NCBI RefSeq assembly: GCF_000717245.1
Contig: NZ_JNYQ01000012.1
Span: 261,505 to 325,504, forward strand
Reading direction: 5' to 3'
Length of the DNA stretch: 64,000 bases
Origin: Kitasatospora papulosa
GTDB lineage: Bacteria > Actinomycetota > Actinomycetes > Streptomycetales > Streptomycetaceae
The notes under the pieces are model-generated. The model was not told where the DNA came from. It ran no database searches and saw only the letters and a list, made by a program, of their open reading frames with translations. The translations under genes and the position numbers were made by a program. Numbering within the stretch: position 1 is the stretch's first letter; every line of letters begins with the position of its first letter. Below, one piece after another: positions 17,564 through 25,401 of this stretch.

Positions 17564-17734
17564 ATGGGTGTTTCGTTCACCCCCCGCTTTGATGCCAGGG
17601 AACTTGGTGAATGGTTCCGCCTGTGGATTACGGGGCGGGCGCCCGTCATTCTGGAACTTGGGAAAGGGCGGCCGGAAAACGTCGGCCGAAACCTTTCGAG
17701 TATTTCTCGCTCTGGGGTCTGGGAGAATTCATGA
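17564..17734 (+). CDS. Cassette 1, gene A: conserved small protein overlapping the peptide gene
   Basis: A 56-residue frame begins at an ATG and reads MGVSFTPRF, then ELGEWFRLWITGRAP, and ends SGVWENS. Nearly the same protein, at the same position relative to the secreted-peptide gene, occurs at 53855-54022 (cassette 3, 55 residues). A frameshifted version occurs at 20490 (cassette 2). Its stop overlaps the start of the secreted peptide as ATGA, suggesting translational coupling. Three copies with conserved reading frame and length indicate a real gene rather than a random frame. Codons such as CTT and GGT are unusual for this genome. I know of no described family, so its function is unknown; a peptide-maturation or immunity partner is possible. 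Confidence 0.6.
   Translation: MGVSFTPRFDARELGEWFRLWITGRAPVILELGKGRPENVGRNLSSISRSGVWENS
17600..17619 (+). promoter_or_regulatory. Cassette 1: 20-nt block identical in all three cassettes
   Basis: GAACTTGGTGAATGGTTCCG is identical in all three cassettes (also 20526-20545 and 53891-53910). It lies 131-133 bases before each secreted-peptide ATG. With the preceding G it contains GGAAC and GTTCC, which can form a short stem. It encodes ELGEWF but keeps even wobble bases, so a DNA or RNA role is possible. Confidence 0.45.
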
Positions 17735-17889
17735 AGTCTGCCCGTGCGTGCGTGGTCGCTGTTCTCCGTGCACCGATGATCGGCACCCTCGCCGGTACCG
17801 CTGCCGCCGAGACCGGCGGTGCCGGCACCATGGCGTCCTGCTCCCTCGTGCCCGGCGACGACAACGGCTGGGGTCGTGACCCGCGATGA
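17731..17889 (+). CDS. Cassette 1, gene B: small secreted peptide ending near D-N-G-W-G-R
   Basis: The 52-residue product starts MKSARACVV with GGGAGA upstream. It has a hydrophobic stretch to residue ~26, a likely signal-peptidase site after AGTAAA, and a short hydrophilic mature part containing DDNGWGRDPR. Paralogues at 20659 and 54022 share the MKSxxxxVxxxxxA start, the A-G-T-A-A/T-A region and the D-(N/S)-G-W-G-R end. Mature peptides of ~23-27 residues next to regulators suggest a secreted signal or pheromone precursor; this is inference. Arg and Pro interrupt the hydrophobic core in this copy (VLRAPMIG), so export may be weaker. Confidence 0.68.
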   Translation: MKSARACVVAVLRAPMIGTLAGTAAAETGGAGTMASCSLVPGDDNGWGRDPR

Positions 17890-17945
17890 CCTGTGCGTAC
17901 GCGGGGACACCTCGGTCCTCGGGGAGTTCCGGAGGTGGTGGTCCG

Positions 17946-18278
17946 GTGGATTCCGGAATGCAGGATTCATGCGGAGAGAGAACGCCCGACTGCTTGATCG
18001 ACAGGCTGCGGGAAGTCGTGCGTGTCCTCAGCGGTCGGGAAAGGGAAGTGCTCGCACATATCGCGCGCGGAGCCACCTACAGGGAGATCGCCCGCCGCAT
18101 GGACGTCAGTCTGCACACCATCGACACCTACATACGGCGGATACGCGCGAAAACCGGATCCCGGAACCGCATGCACCTGTTGCTGCTGGCTCTGTCGGTC
18201 GAGGGCTCCCTCGTGAGCGCCATCGAAGACCTGGGGCTGTCGGTCACACCGAAGCCTCCCGGCCGGTCCCAGGTCTGA
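17946..18278 (+). CDS. Cassette 1, gene C: LuxR-type DNA-binding protein
   Basis: The ~110-residue protein is little more than a LuxR (GerE-type) helix-turn-helix. LSGREREVLAHIARGATYREIARRM is followed by the recognition region VSLHTIDTYIRRIRAKTGSRNR (helix split here for brevity). It lacks a receiver or ligand domain, so its activity must be controlled otherwise, perhaps by the secreted peptide encoded 57 bases upstream. The GTG at 17946 follows GGAGG; an ATG at 17958 or a TTG at 17994 are alternatives. The DNA from the peptide gene into this gene is recognisably repeated at 20.8 kb and 54.2 kb, where the LuxR part is degenerate or lost. Confidence 0.82.
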   Translation: MDSGMQDSCGERTPDCLIDRLREVVRVLSGREREVLAHIARGATYREIARRMDVSLHTIDTYIRRIRAKTGSRNRMHLLLLALSVEGSLVSAIEDLGLSVTPKPPGRSQV

Positions 18279-18494
18279 CCCGACTCGCGCTCGACTTCCC
18301 GATCGTGGCCGGCGGCCGAATGACACGTGAACACGTGACTGTCGGGACCGATCTCCGTGCGGCAGTATTCCGGGGCGGCCACGGCGCCGCCCGGATATCG
18401 CCTCTCCCTTTCCCGCAGTGTGTCCGGGCATCGTGGTGCCCTGGCACACCTCACCTCTATGCATCGCCCGGACGTGCGGCGAGATCGGAGAACT

Positions 18495-19010
18495 GTGCCC
18501 GAACGGCGAGTTCTGGGACAGCCGCTGCGGTCCTTCGTCGACGAGCTGGCCCTGTGCGTGGCGGCCAACGGAGGCCGGGGGCCCGCCCTGTCGTGGCCCG
18601 AGGATCCGATGACCTTGCCGGCCCTGCTGGAGCTTCCTCGTCCGGCACGTCCGGCACCCGGGGTCAACTCGACCGTGCCCGGCGGACCGGGCGCGGAGGA
18701 ACTGGCGGCCGAGCTGGGCCGCAGGCTGCAACTCCGGGTGCGCCCCTCCTTCCGCTTCCTGTCGCCGGACTCTCCCGTCGTGGACAACGTCCCGAACGGT
18801 GCCGAGTCCACGGTCACGGTCCTGGAGGGAGCCTGCCGCTGCGTCCTGTCACGTGTCGGTGAGGACCCGGCACCAGGCCCCTCCCATCCGCTGGGCATGC
18901 GGCTTCGTTCCGGCGGCACTCTCTTCGTGCCCCAGGTCCACACCTACCGGCTTTCGGAGATCCACGTCCCGACCACACTGCTCAGGCTCGACCTGGAAAG
19001 TCCAGGCTGA
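18495..19010 (+). CDS. Hypothetical protein, possibly cupin-like
   Basis: The 171-residue product starts at a GTG with GGAG just upstream; longer forms (ATG 18459) lack a ribosome site. The second half is beta-rich (ESTVTVLEGACRCVLS, then SGGTLFVPQVHTYRL), which could be a small cupin-like barrel with a single histidine visible. The first half is Pro-rich. No family was recognised with confidence. It converges on the regulator at 19041, and the stops are only ~30 bases apart. Confidence 0.5.
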   Translation: MPERRVLGQPLRSFVDELALCVAANGGRGPALSWPEDPMTLPALLELPRPARPAPGVNSTVPGGPGAEELAAELGRRLQLRVRPSFRFLSPDSPVVDNVPNGAESTVTVLEGACRCVLSRVGEDPAPGPSHPLGMRLRSGGTLFVPQVHTYRLSEIHVPTTLLRLDLESPG

Positions 19011-19040
19011 CGGCCTACGCCCCGGAGGGCGTACGCCGGA

Positions 19041-20093
19041 TCAGGCAAGGGCTGTCGTGGGTGCCCCGTCCGGCTCTCCGTCGTCGTTCAGCAGCCCCCT
19101 CGCGGACACCGCGACGCCGGCCTGGAAGCGGCTCTCGGCGCCGAGGGCCTGCATCATGTCGGCTATGTGTTTGCGGGTGGTACGCAAGGACATCCCGAGC
19201 CGCCGCGCGATCGTCTCGTCCTTCAGCCCTGACGCCAGCAGCCGCAGGATGGTGCGGTCCAGATCCTTGGCCACCGCTTCCAGGCCGTCGGTGGCCGCGT
19301 CGGAGAACGGCTGTGCCTGCGACCACAGTTGCTCGAACAGCTCGTACAGGAAGTGCACGACCGACGGCTCCCGTACCACCACCGCGCCCAGCCGGTCGTT
19401 GCGTCTGGTCATGAACGCGAGCTCCCGATCGAAGATGATCATCCGGCCGACGAGCTGGTGGGCCGTCCGGTACTCGCCGCCCAACGCGCTCGCCGTGGCG
19501 ACGTACGCCTGGCTGGGGCTGTTGAACCGGGCGGTGTGGTGGTACACGGTCCGCATCCGCACCCCCCGGGCGAGCATCTGGCTGTCCCGGCGCAGCGCGT
19601 CCTGGAGCACCTCGGGCGGGCGGGTGCCGCCGGGCTGCACGGTGACCATGTCCTCGCGGCACTGCTCGGCCGCCCGGTTCAGTGCGGCCCGCACATGGGT
19701 GAGCCCGGGAATGGTCTCCAGGTCCTTGGAGGCGCTGCGTCTCCCCTCGTCGTAGTCGACGGCCAGCTGGGCGAACTGGTCCTGGAAGAGGCGCAGTCGC
19801 GTCTGTTGTTCCGCGATGGCCCGCTCCACCGGTGCGGTCGTCACGGCCGCGACGAGGTGAGGGTCGACAGCCCAGAGGCGGTCGTCGCCCTCCTCGCCCC
19901 TGTGCACCAGGCCGATCCGGACGAGGCGTTCCACCGCGCCGCTCACAGCGGTCGCGTCCACCCCTGTCTCCTCGGCCATCGAAGCAGGGTCTAACCGACC
20001 GTGCAGAGCCAGCCAACGGTAGACGGCCGCTTCCTCGGCGCGGAGTGTGTCCCCCACGGCAAAAACGTTGTCATCGGTCTGCTGTTCCACCAT
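19041..20093 (-). CDS. TrmB/LuxR-type transcriptional regulator
   Basis: The 350-residue regulator has an N-terminal winged-helix region (LRAEEAAVYRWLALHGRL, then VDATAVSGAVERLVRIGLV) like TrmB proteins. The C-terminal helix-turn-helix is GLKDETIARRLGMSLRTTRK, of the LuxR type. The middle, from ~100 to 270, is a phospholipase D/sensor-like region. The ATG at 20093 follows AAGGA; a longer frame to 20231 lacks such a site. The same architecture occurs at 39724-40704. Such regulators are common cluster-situated activators in actinomycetes. It is divergent from cassette 2. Confidence 0.82.
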   Translation of the reverse strand: MVEQQTDDNVFAVGDTLRAEEAAVYRWLALHGRLDPASMAEETGVDATAVSGAVERLVRIGLVHRGEEGDDRLWAVDPHLVAAVTTAPVERAIAEQQTRLRLFQDQFAQLAVDYDEGRRSASKDLETIPGLTHVRAALNRAAEQCREDMVTVQPGGTRPPEVLQDALRRDSQMLARGVRMRTVYHHTARFNSPSQAYVATASALGGEYRTAHQLVGRMIIFDRELAFMTRRNDRLGAVVVREPSVVHFLYELFEQLWSQAQPFSDAATDGLEAVAKDLDRTILRLLASGLKDETIARRLGMSLRTTRKHIADMMQALGAESRFQAGVAVSARGLLNDDGEPDGAPTTALA

Positions 20094-20489
20094 CAGTCCT
20101 TCGCTCTTGACACCCGTATGGGCACGCGCCCCGCCCTCATCGCACTCAAACATCTCCCGTACGGGCCGCGTCGACCCGCAGAAGCTGCGGATCGTATCGA
20201 TTAGGACGGGCAACCGTGGGAGCGGGTTCATCGCCCGAAATCTAGTGGCTGGAAGACGCCAGGTCGACCAGATCCTCCGGCATGGCGAGTCGGTCCCTGT
20301 CCTGCTCGGCAGGTCCGAGGGCGGAAGGGGTGGCCGGTTCTGCTCATGGTGGTGATCGAGTCCCCGTCGGGCTCATGGAGCGGCCAGGGATCGGTGCCCG
20401 GCGAGCGACGTGCCGGTCGAGCGCGGTGGGGCGGGTGGTGGCCGTCCGGAAGACGAAACCCCGTCCGAATTGCCACTCATTGAGGCAGG
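20094..20489. other. Divergent region between the regulator and cassette 2
   Basis: Roughly 400 bases lie between the TrmB/LuxR regulator start and cassette 2. No coding pattern or long repeat was seen. It should hold the promoters of both sides. Confidence 0.45.
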
Positions 20490-20738
20490 GTGGAGGGTTC
20501 GTCCACCCCCCGCTTTGGTGCCGGAGAACTTGGTGAATGGTTCCGTCTGTGGCTTCCAGGGCGGGTGCCAGCCAGTCTGGAAGAGCGGAAGGGGAACGGT
20601 CGTAAAACGTCGGCCGGGACTTTTCGAGCATTCCTCACTCTGATTCCTGGGAGAAGTCATGAAGTCTGTCGTCGTGTTCGTGGTCACCGCTTTCTGCGCG
20701 TTGACGATCGGTGCCTTCGCGGGTACCGCTGCCGCTGA
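20490..20738 (+). pseudogene. Cassette 2, gene A: frameshifted copy of the small protein
   Basis: This frame starts at a GTG and matches the cassette 1 and 3 proteins at its N-terminus (STPRFGAGELGEWFRLW). About two extra bases near 20596-20606 then shift the frame. In the other frame the familiar ending reappears (SSIPHSDSWEKS) and stops over the secreted-peptide ATG, exactly as in cassette 1. As written, the protein would run on for 82 residues into the peptide gene in the wrong frame. It is either a decayed copy or, less likely, a programmed frameshift. Confidence 0.5.
20526..20545 (+). promoter_or_regulatory. Cassette 2: conserved 20-nt block
   Basis: This is identical to the blocks at 17600 and 53891. 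It lies 133 bases upstream of the peptide ATG, two more than in the other copies because of the frameshifting insertion. Confidence 0.45.
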
Positions 20739-20808
20739 GGACGGCAGCGCCGGCGTCCCGGTCGTGTCCTCCACCGGGCCCGGCGGCGACAGCGGTTGGG
20801 GCCGTTGA
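20659..20808 (+). CDS. Cassette 2, gene B: small secreted peptide ending GGDSGWGR
   Basis: The 49-residue product has a clean signal peptide (MKSVVVFVVTAFCALTIGAF) and a likely cleavage site after AGTAAA. The ~23-residue mature part ends exactly in GGDSGWGR, so the motif is the free C-terminus here. GGGAGAAGTC precedes the ATG. No cysteine remains after cleavage, which argues against a lanthipeptide or disulfide peptide. It is the best formed of the three copies. The gene lies 57 bases before the large regulator at 20866. Confidence 0.72.
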   Translation: MKSVVVFVVTAFCALTIGAFAGTAAAEDGSAGVPVVSSTGPGGDSGWGR

Positions 20809-20865
20809 GCCGGATGACCTGGGAGTGAACACGGGGAGGCCGACCCGCTGTCGGTTCCGGAGCCT

Positions 20866-22428
20866 GTGGTCCAACAGTCACGGAACGCGGGAATCAGAGA
20901 GAGAAAGGCACCCGAATCTGTGAACAACAGGCTACGGAATACTGTCCGGGGGATCGGTGACCGCGAAAGAGAAGTACTCGGACGTACGGGCGGCGACACC
21001 CTCGGCGAGATCGACCGGCGCATGAACACCGGTCCGCATGCCGTCGTGAAAAATGTGGCAACCGGACTTCTCCTGAGCGAACGCGCGGTCGCCGGCCCGC
21101 GCCAGCGATTGCTGTCGACACGGTCGGAGGGGCCGCGCGAATCCGCCTCCTTCGCCGATCTGCTGAAGAGGCACAGGGGCCGCAGCGGGCTGACCCAGCA
21201 ACAACTCGCGGACTTCGCGACGCTGAGCGTCCGGGCGATCCGGGATCTGGAGAGCGGACGGGTCCGACGGCCCCGGCGGGAGAGCGTGGGGCTGCTGGCC
21301 GACGCGTTGCGGCTGCGCGATGCCGAGCGACAGCAACTGCACGCCGCCGGTGGGAGCCCGGCGCATCTGCGGGACGCACTGCTCGGACTGCCCGCCTCGT
21401 CCGCTCCGCCCGCCCTGCCCGAACCGCCCGCTCCGCCAGGCACACTCGTGGGCCGTGAAGCGGAGCTGCAGGTGTTGCTCGATCAGGTGACCGTCTACGG
21501 TCACCGCCTCGTGAGCGTGGTCGGCATCAGCGGCATCGGGAAGACACATCTGGTGCTCGAGGCGGCCCGAGTGCTGCGGGCCAAGGGCTGGCGGGTCGGG
21601 TGGCATGCGTCGGCCGGAGGTACCCGTTGCTGCGGTGCGCATCCTGCGGCCGGCCCCGATCCCGGCGGACCGTCGCCGAGAACCGCCGACCCCACAGCCG
21701 ACCTCGTCGCGGCGATCGGGGAGAGACATGACCTGGTGGTGATCGACAGCGGTGACGCTTCGGGCCCCGGAGGGGTGGACGTGGGCGAGTTGCTTCGGCG
21801 CTGTCCGGGGCTGCACGTCGTGGTGACCGGTCTGACGCCGCGATACCTGCCCGGTGAGCGCGTACTGCCGCTCACCGCGATGGCCGTGCCGGAGGAGGCA
21901 CCCGACCACGACCACGTCCGGTTGGCCGAGGTCGAGTCCGTGGCGTTGTTCCTGTCCCACATGCGTCGCTCACAGCCGGGGTTCCGGCTTCGGGAGGACA
22001 ACGCGCACGCGGTGGTGCGGTTGTGCCGTTGGCTCGACGGTGTACCCAGGGCACTGGAGTACGCGGCGGGCTGGTGCCTGGTGTATCCGCCCGAGCTCCT
22101 GCTCGCGCGAGCCGGTCGGGATTTCTCCCTCCTTTCCTCCCCGGCCGGCTGCGGCTGCCAGGACCTGCTGAGTTCCGTGGCGCGCAGCGTCGACATCGTG
22201 GCCCAGTCCTGCCGCTCGGTGCTGGCCGAGGTCGCCGACCGTCCGCACTGGACGGTCGGCGACCTCGACCACCTGGTGCCGGATCCGGCTGCCGCCCTGC
22301 ACGCCCTGCTGGTCCACGGCCTGGTGCGGCCGGCGGGCGCGCACCTGCCGGGGCGGTTCACGGCGCTGCAGCTGGTGCGGCTCCTGCATCTGCGGGACCG
22401 GCCTCCGGCGGCGGCCCGGGCCTGCTGA
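20866..22428 (+). CDS. Cassette 2, gene C: XRE-HTH/P-loop regulator with degenerate LuxR N-terminus
   Basis: The product is about 520 residues. Residues ~19-75 align with the cassette 1 LuxR protein (RLRNTVRGIGDREREVL), but the recognition helix is eroded. A complete XRE helix-turn-helix follows (RHRGRSGLTQQQLADFATLS, residues ~100-160). Next is a P-loop ATPase with Walker A VVGISGIGKTH and Walker B-like DLVVIDSG, then STAND/NB-ARC-type helices (WLDGVPRALEYAAGW). The GTG at 20866 or at 20920 could be the start. XRE-NB-ARC proteins act as signal-responsive switches; here the candidate signal is the upstream secreted peptide. It directly precedes the carrier-protein operon. Confidence 0.75.
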   Translation: MVQQSRNAGIRERKAPESVNNRLRNTVRGIGDREREVLGRTGGDTLGEIDRRMNTGPHAVVKNVATGLLLSERAVAGPRQRLLSTRSEGPRESASFADLLKRHRGRSGLTQQQLADFATLSVRAIRDLESGRVRRPRRESVGLLADALRLRDAERQQLHAAGGSPAHLRDALLGLPASSAPPALPEPPAPPGTLVGREAELQVLLDQVTVYGHRLVSVVGISGIGKTHLVLEAARVLRAKGWRVGWHASAGGTRCCGAHPAAGPDPGGPSPRTADPTADLVAAIGERHDLVVIDSGDASGPGGVDVGELLRRCPGLHVVVTGLTPRYLPGERVLPLTAMAVPEEAPDHDHVRLAEVESVALFLSHMRRSQPGFRLREDNAHAVVRLCRWLDGVPRALEYAAGWCLVYPPELLLARAGRDFSLLSSPAGCGCQDLLSSVARSVDIVAQSCRSVLAEVADRPHWTVGDLDHLVPDPAAALHALLVHGLVRPAGAHLPGRFTALQLVRLLHLRDRPPAAARAC

Positions 22429-22513
22429 GACTGCCGCTGATTCTGCCTACCGGTGCGCACAGCGGCCAATACGTTTACCCGTGCCTCGTAACGGTCAACG
22501 AAAGGGCCTGACC

Positions 22514-22678
22514 ATGGTTACCTGTCCTGAATGTGAGAGCTCGGTGGTTCCCGCCGGAACACCGGTGATCGGTGAGATCGTGGAATGCGGTGAATGCGCC
22601 AGCGAACTGGAAATCCTTACGCTCGATCCGATACGGGCAGCGCTCGCGCCGGAGATCGAAGAGGACTGGGGCGAGTGA
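22514..22678 (+). CDS. lysW: Amino-group carrier protein LysW
   Basis: The 54-residue acidic protein has the LysW zinc ribbon, CPEC near the N-terminus and CGEC near residue 28. It ends with EEDWGE. In this family the side-chain carboxyl of the final Glu is joined to the amino group of a glutamate or aminoadipate. That protects the amino group and tethers the intermediate for the next enzymes. AAAGGG lies upstream of the ATG. It is the first gene of a seven-gene run with overlapping ends. Actinomycete LysW genes outside lysine/arginine synthesis occur in secondary metabolism, for example the vazabitide and azinomycin clusters. Confidence 0.95.
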   Translation: MVTCPECESSVVPAGTPVIGEIVECGECASELEILTLDPIRAALAPEIEEDWGE

Positions 22679-23541
22679 GCCCCGCAGAGCCGTTCGTGGT
22701 TCTCGCGTCCCGCGTGGGGGCCAGCGAGAAGAGAATTCTCGAAGCCCTCTCCCGCAGAGGGATCGCCCACCGGCACATCGACAGCCGTACGTGGTGGCAC
22801 CCCCTGGGTGACCGCGGCGCGCACCCGATCGTGCTGAACCGGGAGATCGGGCTCGCCAGGGCCACGTACGCGGCCGAAGCCCTGGAGGCGGCGGGTTCGA
22901 TCGTGGTCAACTCCGCGCGGGCCACCGCGCTGTGCGGGGACAAGTGGCGTACGTCCGCGGCGCTCGTCGAAGCGGGACTCCCCACACCGCGGACGGCCCT
23001 GGGGCTGACCCCGGAAGCGGCGCTGACGGCTCTGGAGAGCATCGGCTATCCGGCCGTGGTGAAGCCCCTGCAGGGCTCGTGGGGCCGCCTGGTCTCCGCG
23101 CTGCCGGACCGGCAGACCGCGGAGACCGTCCTTGAGTACGTCGCCGCGTTGCCGTCACCACAGGCGCGGATCGTCTACCTGCAGGAATGGATAGCCAAAC
23201 CGGGCCGGGACATCCGGGTGATCGTGGTGGGCGGCGAGGCCCTCGCCGCCACCTACCGGCGCAGCGAGCACTGGCGGACCAACGTGGCGCGGGGCGCGGT
23301 GAGTGAACTGTGCCCCATGACACCGGACATCGCGAAACTCGCGGTCAGGGCCGCACAGGCCGTGGAGGCAGAGATCGCCGGCGTCGACCTGATCGAGGAC
23401 GGCACGGGGGAGTTGCTGGTCCTGGAGGTCAACCACGGTGTCGAGTTCTCCGGCCTCCAACAGGCACTCGGCGACGCGGTCTCCGTCGCCGACCGAATCG
23501 TCGAGTTCCTCCTGGAGAAGTCACGCTCATGCTCCGAGTAG
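22675..23541 (+). CDS. lysX: LysX-type ATP-grasp ligase
   Basis: The GTG start overlaps the lysW stop (GTGA). The 288-residue RimK/LysX-family ATP-grasp ligase contains YPAVVKPLQGSWGRLVS and YLQEWIAKPGRDIRVIVVGG for ATP. A C-terminal VLEVNHGVEFSG carries the metal/phosphate residues. The family joins the alpha-amino group of glutamate or aminoadipate to the C-terminal Glu of LysW, using ATP. The context (ArgC/ArgB-like partners plus transketolase) favours glutamate as substrate, as in known secondary-metabolic sets; this is inferred. Confidence 0.92.
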   Translation: MSPAEPFVVLASRVGASEKRILEALSRRGIAHRHIDSRTWWHPLGDRGAHPIVLNREIGLARATYAAEALEAAGSIVVNSARATALCGDKWRTSAALVEAGLPTPRTALGLTPEAALTALESIGYPAVVKPLQGSWGRLVSALPDRQTAETVLEYVAALPSPQARIVYLQEWIAKPGRDIRVIVVGGEALAATYRRSEHWRTNVARGAVSELCPMTPDIAKLAVRAAQAVEAEIAGVDLIEDGTGELLVLEVNHGVEFSGLQQALGDAVSVADRIVEFLLEKSRSCSE

Positions 23542-24560
23542 CCATTGTCGGGGCGTCCGGCTACATCGGCGGCGAACTGCTTCGCCTCCTGCTCGGTCAT
23601 CCACGGGTCACGGTCGTGGCCGCGACCTCCGACCGACTCGCCGGGCGCCGGATCGACGGTCCCCATCCCAACCTGCGCGGCCACACCGACCTGTGCTTCG
23701 TCGGCCACGACATTTTGGAGAACACCGACTTCGACGTGCTCTTCCTGGCCGCTCCGCATAGGGAGACCATGGGAAGGATGGCCGCATTCCTCGAACTGGC
23801 CAGGACCGTCATCGACCTGTCAGGCGATTTCCGCCTGAGGGATCCTGAGGTCTACGCGTCCTACTACGGGGTCGCGCACGCCGCCCCGCAGCTGATACCC
23901 GAATTCACCACCGGGCTGCCCGAATGGCACCGTGCGCGACTGACCACGAGCGACCGGATCGCGGTTCCCGGGTGTATGGCCACGGCGGGCATTCTCGCGG
24001 TCCGGCCGCTCGCTCTGGAGGGTCTGATCGAGGGCACGGTCCGGGTGGACGCCCGAACGGGTTCCAGCGGATCGGGTGTTTCCGCTGGAGCCGCCGGTGC
24101 CCACGCCGAACGCAGCGGTGCCCTCCGTGTGTTCGCTCCCTCCGGGCACCGGCACGAGGCCGAGATCGCACAGGCCACGGACCGGACGGTGCGGATGACC
24201 GCCACCGGCGTGGAGGCGGTCCGTGGTGTGCAGGTGCTGTGCCAGGTGGAGCTGGCGTCCGGGGTGTCGGAGAAGGAGATCCGGTCCGTGTTCCGCGCGG
24301 CCTACGCGAACGAGCCGTTCGTCCGGGTCATCGCCCAGCGGCAGGGCCTGTACCGGCTCCCGGAACCGAAGATCCTCACCGGGTCGAACTTCTGCGACGT
24401 CGGGTTCGCGGTGTCCGCGGACGACGGGACCGCGCTCCTCGTCGGCGCACTGGACAACCTGGTCAAGGGCGGCGCGGGCGGCGCCGTGCAATGCATGAAC
24501 GTCCGCTTCGGCTGGCCGGAGCGGACAGGGCTCGAATTCTTCGGACTGCACCCGAACTGA
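23529..24560 (+). CDS. lysY: LysY-type (ArgC-like) LysW-glutamyl-phosphate reductase
   Basis: The 343-residue ArgC-family protein overlaps the lysX end by 13 bases. VAIVGASGYIGGELLRLL binds NADPH. The catalytic Cys is in VPGCMATAG, a GC(M/Y)xT variant, and the base is in GHRHEAE. It reduces the LysW-bound gamma-glutamyl phosphate to the semialdehyde. That aldehyde would be the acceptor for the transketolase encoded downstream. Confidence 0.92.
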   Translation: MLRVAIVGASGYIGGELLRLLLGHPRVTVVAATSDRLAGRRIDGPHPNLRGHTDLCFVGHDILENTDFDVLFLAAPHRETMGRMAAFLELARTVIDLSGDFRLRDPEVYASYYGVAHAAPQLIPEFTTGLPEWHRARLTTSDRIAVPGCMATAGILAVRPLALEGLIEGTVRVDARTGSSGSGVSAGAAGAHAERSGALRVFAPSGHRHEAEIAQATDRTVRMTATGVEAVRGVQVLCQVELASGVSEKEIRSVFRAAYANEPFVRVIAQRQGLYRLPEPKILTGSNFCDVGFAVSADDGTALLVGALDNLVKGGAGGAVQCMNVRFGWPERTGLEFFGLHPN

Positions 24561-24561
24561 C

Positions 24562-25401
24562 GTGAGGCTGATGAAGCGAATGCGGGACATACTTGTGGTC
24601 AAATGCGGCGGGAACGCCGCGGTGCGGTCGCAGGCGATCTGTGCGGACGTCGCCGCCGTGCACCGCGGCGGCAGGCCGGTGATCCTCGCCCACGGCGGCT
24701 CGGCCGACATCGACGGGCTCGCCGAACGGCTCGGAGTGCCTTCCCGACGGCTCGTCGCCCCGGACGGGGTGTCGACCCGGTACACCGACGAGCGAACGCT
24801 CGAAGTGGTGCAGCTGGCGCTGGCCGGCTCCGCCAAACCCCGTCTGCTGGCCGAGCTGCGCGCCTGCGGGGTGGATGCGGTCGGGCTGACCGGCCTGGAC
24901 GCCGGACTTCTCGTGGCCGCTCGCAAGTCGGCGCACCGGGCTGTCGTCGACGGACGCCGGGTCGTGGTCAGGGACGACCACAGCGGACGGATCACCGCGG
25001 TCAACGGCGACCTGGTCTCCACGCTGCTTGCGTCGGGGCTGCTCCCCGTGGTGTCGCCGCCGGCCGTGGCCGAGGACGGCCGGGTGGTCAACACGGACGC
25101 GGATCGCGCCGCCGCGGCCGTCGCGGGCGCCGTGGGTGCGGACACCCTGCTGCTGCTCACCGGGGCGAGGGGGGTGCTGGCCGACCGGCACGACGAACGT
25201 TCGGTGCTTCCTGTCTGCCGGGTTCCCCGCCGGGGGACGCCTCCCGTGGTCACCGGCGGCATGGGGATCAAGCTGGTCGCGGCCCGGGAGGCACTGCTGT
25301 CCGGTGTGCGGCGCGTCCTGATCGCGGACGGCCGTCGGCCGCGTCCGGTCCAGGAGGCCCTGGCCGGTTCGTGCACCGAAGTGCTGCTGGAGGAGGAGTG
25401 A
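24562..25401 (+). CDS. lysZ: LysZ-type (ArgB-like) LysW-glutamate kinase
   Basis: The 279-residue amino-acid kinase has VVKCGGNAA at the start, the substrate loop ILAHGGSADIDGL, YTDERTLEVV, and the nucleotide-side motif VNTDADRAAAAV. It phosphorylates the side-chain carboxylate of the LysW-bound glutamate. The GTG starts one base after the previous stop; an ATG nine bases on is possible. The gene order is X-Y-Z-K, with each gene touching the next. Confidence 0.92.
   Translation: MRLMKRMRDILVVKCGGNAAVRSQAICADVAAVHRGGRPVILAHGGSADIDGLAERLGVPSRRLVAPDGVSTRYTDERTLEVVQLALAGSAKPRLLAELRACGVDAVGLTGLDAGLLVAARKSAHRAVVDGRRVVVRDDHSGRITAVNGDLVSTLLASGLLPVVSPPAVAEDGRVVNTDADRAAAAVAGAVGADTLLLLTGARGVLADRHDERSVLPVCRVPRRGTPPVVTGGMGIKLVAAREALLSGVRRVLIADGRRPRPVQEALAGSCTEVLLEEE

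Noticed and set aside
17568..17879. Alternative frame through cassette 1 reading FRSPPALMPGNLVNGS
   Set aside because: It is open in the other copies too, but does not end at a constant position and crosses the peptide gene out of frame. The SFTPRF...WEN frame keeps length and overlap in copies 1 and 3.
17731..17889. Cassette peptides as lanthipeptide or other Cys-based RiPP precursors
   Set aside because: Mature parts of copies 2 and 3 have no cysteine, no modifying enzyme adjoins them, and the N-terminus is a clear signal peptide rather than a leader.
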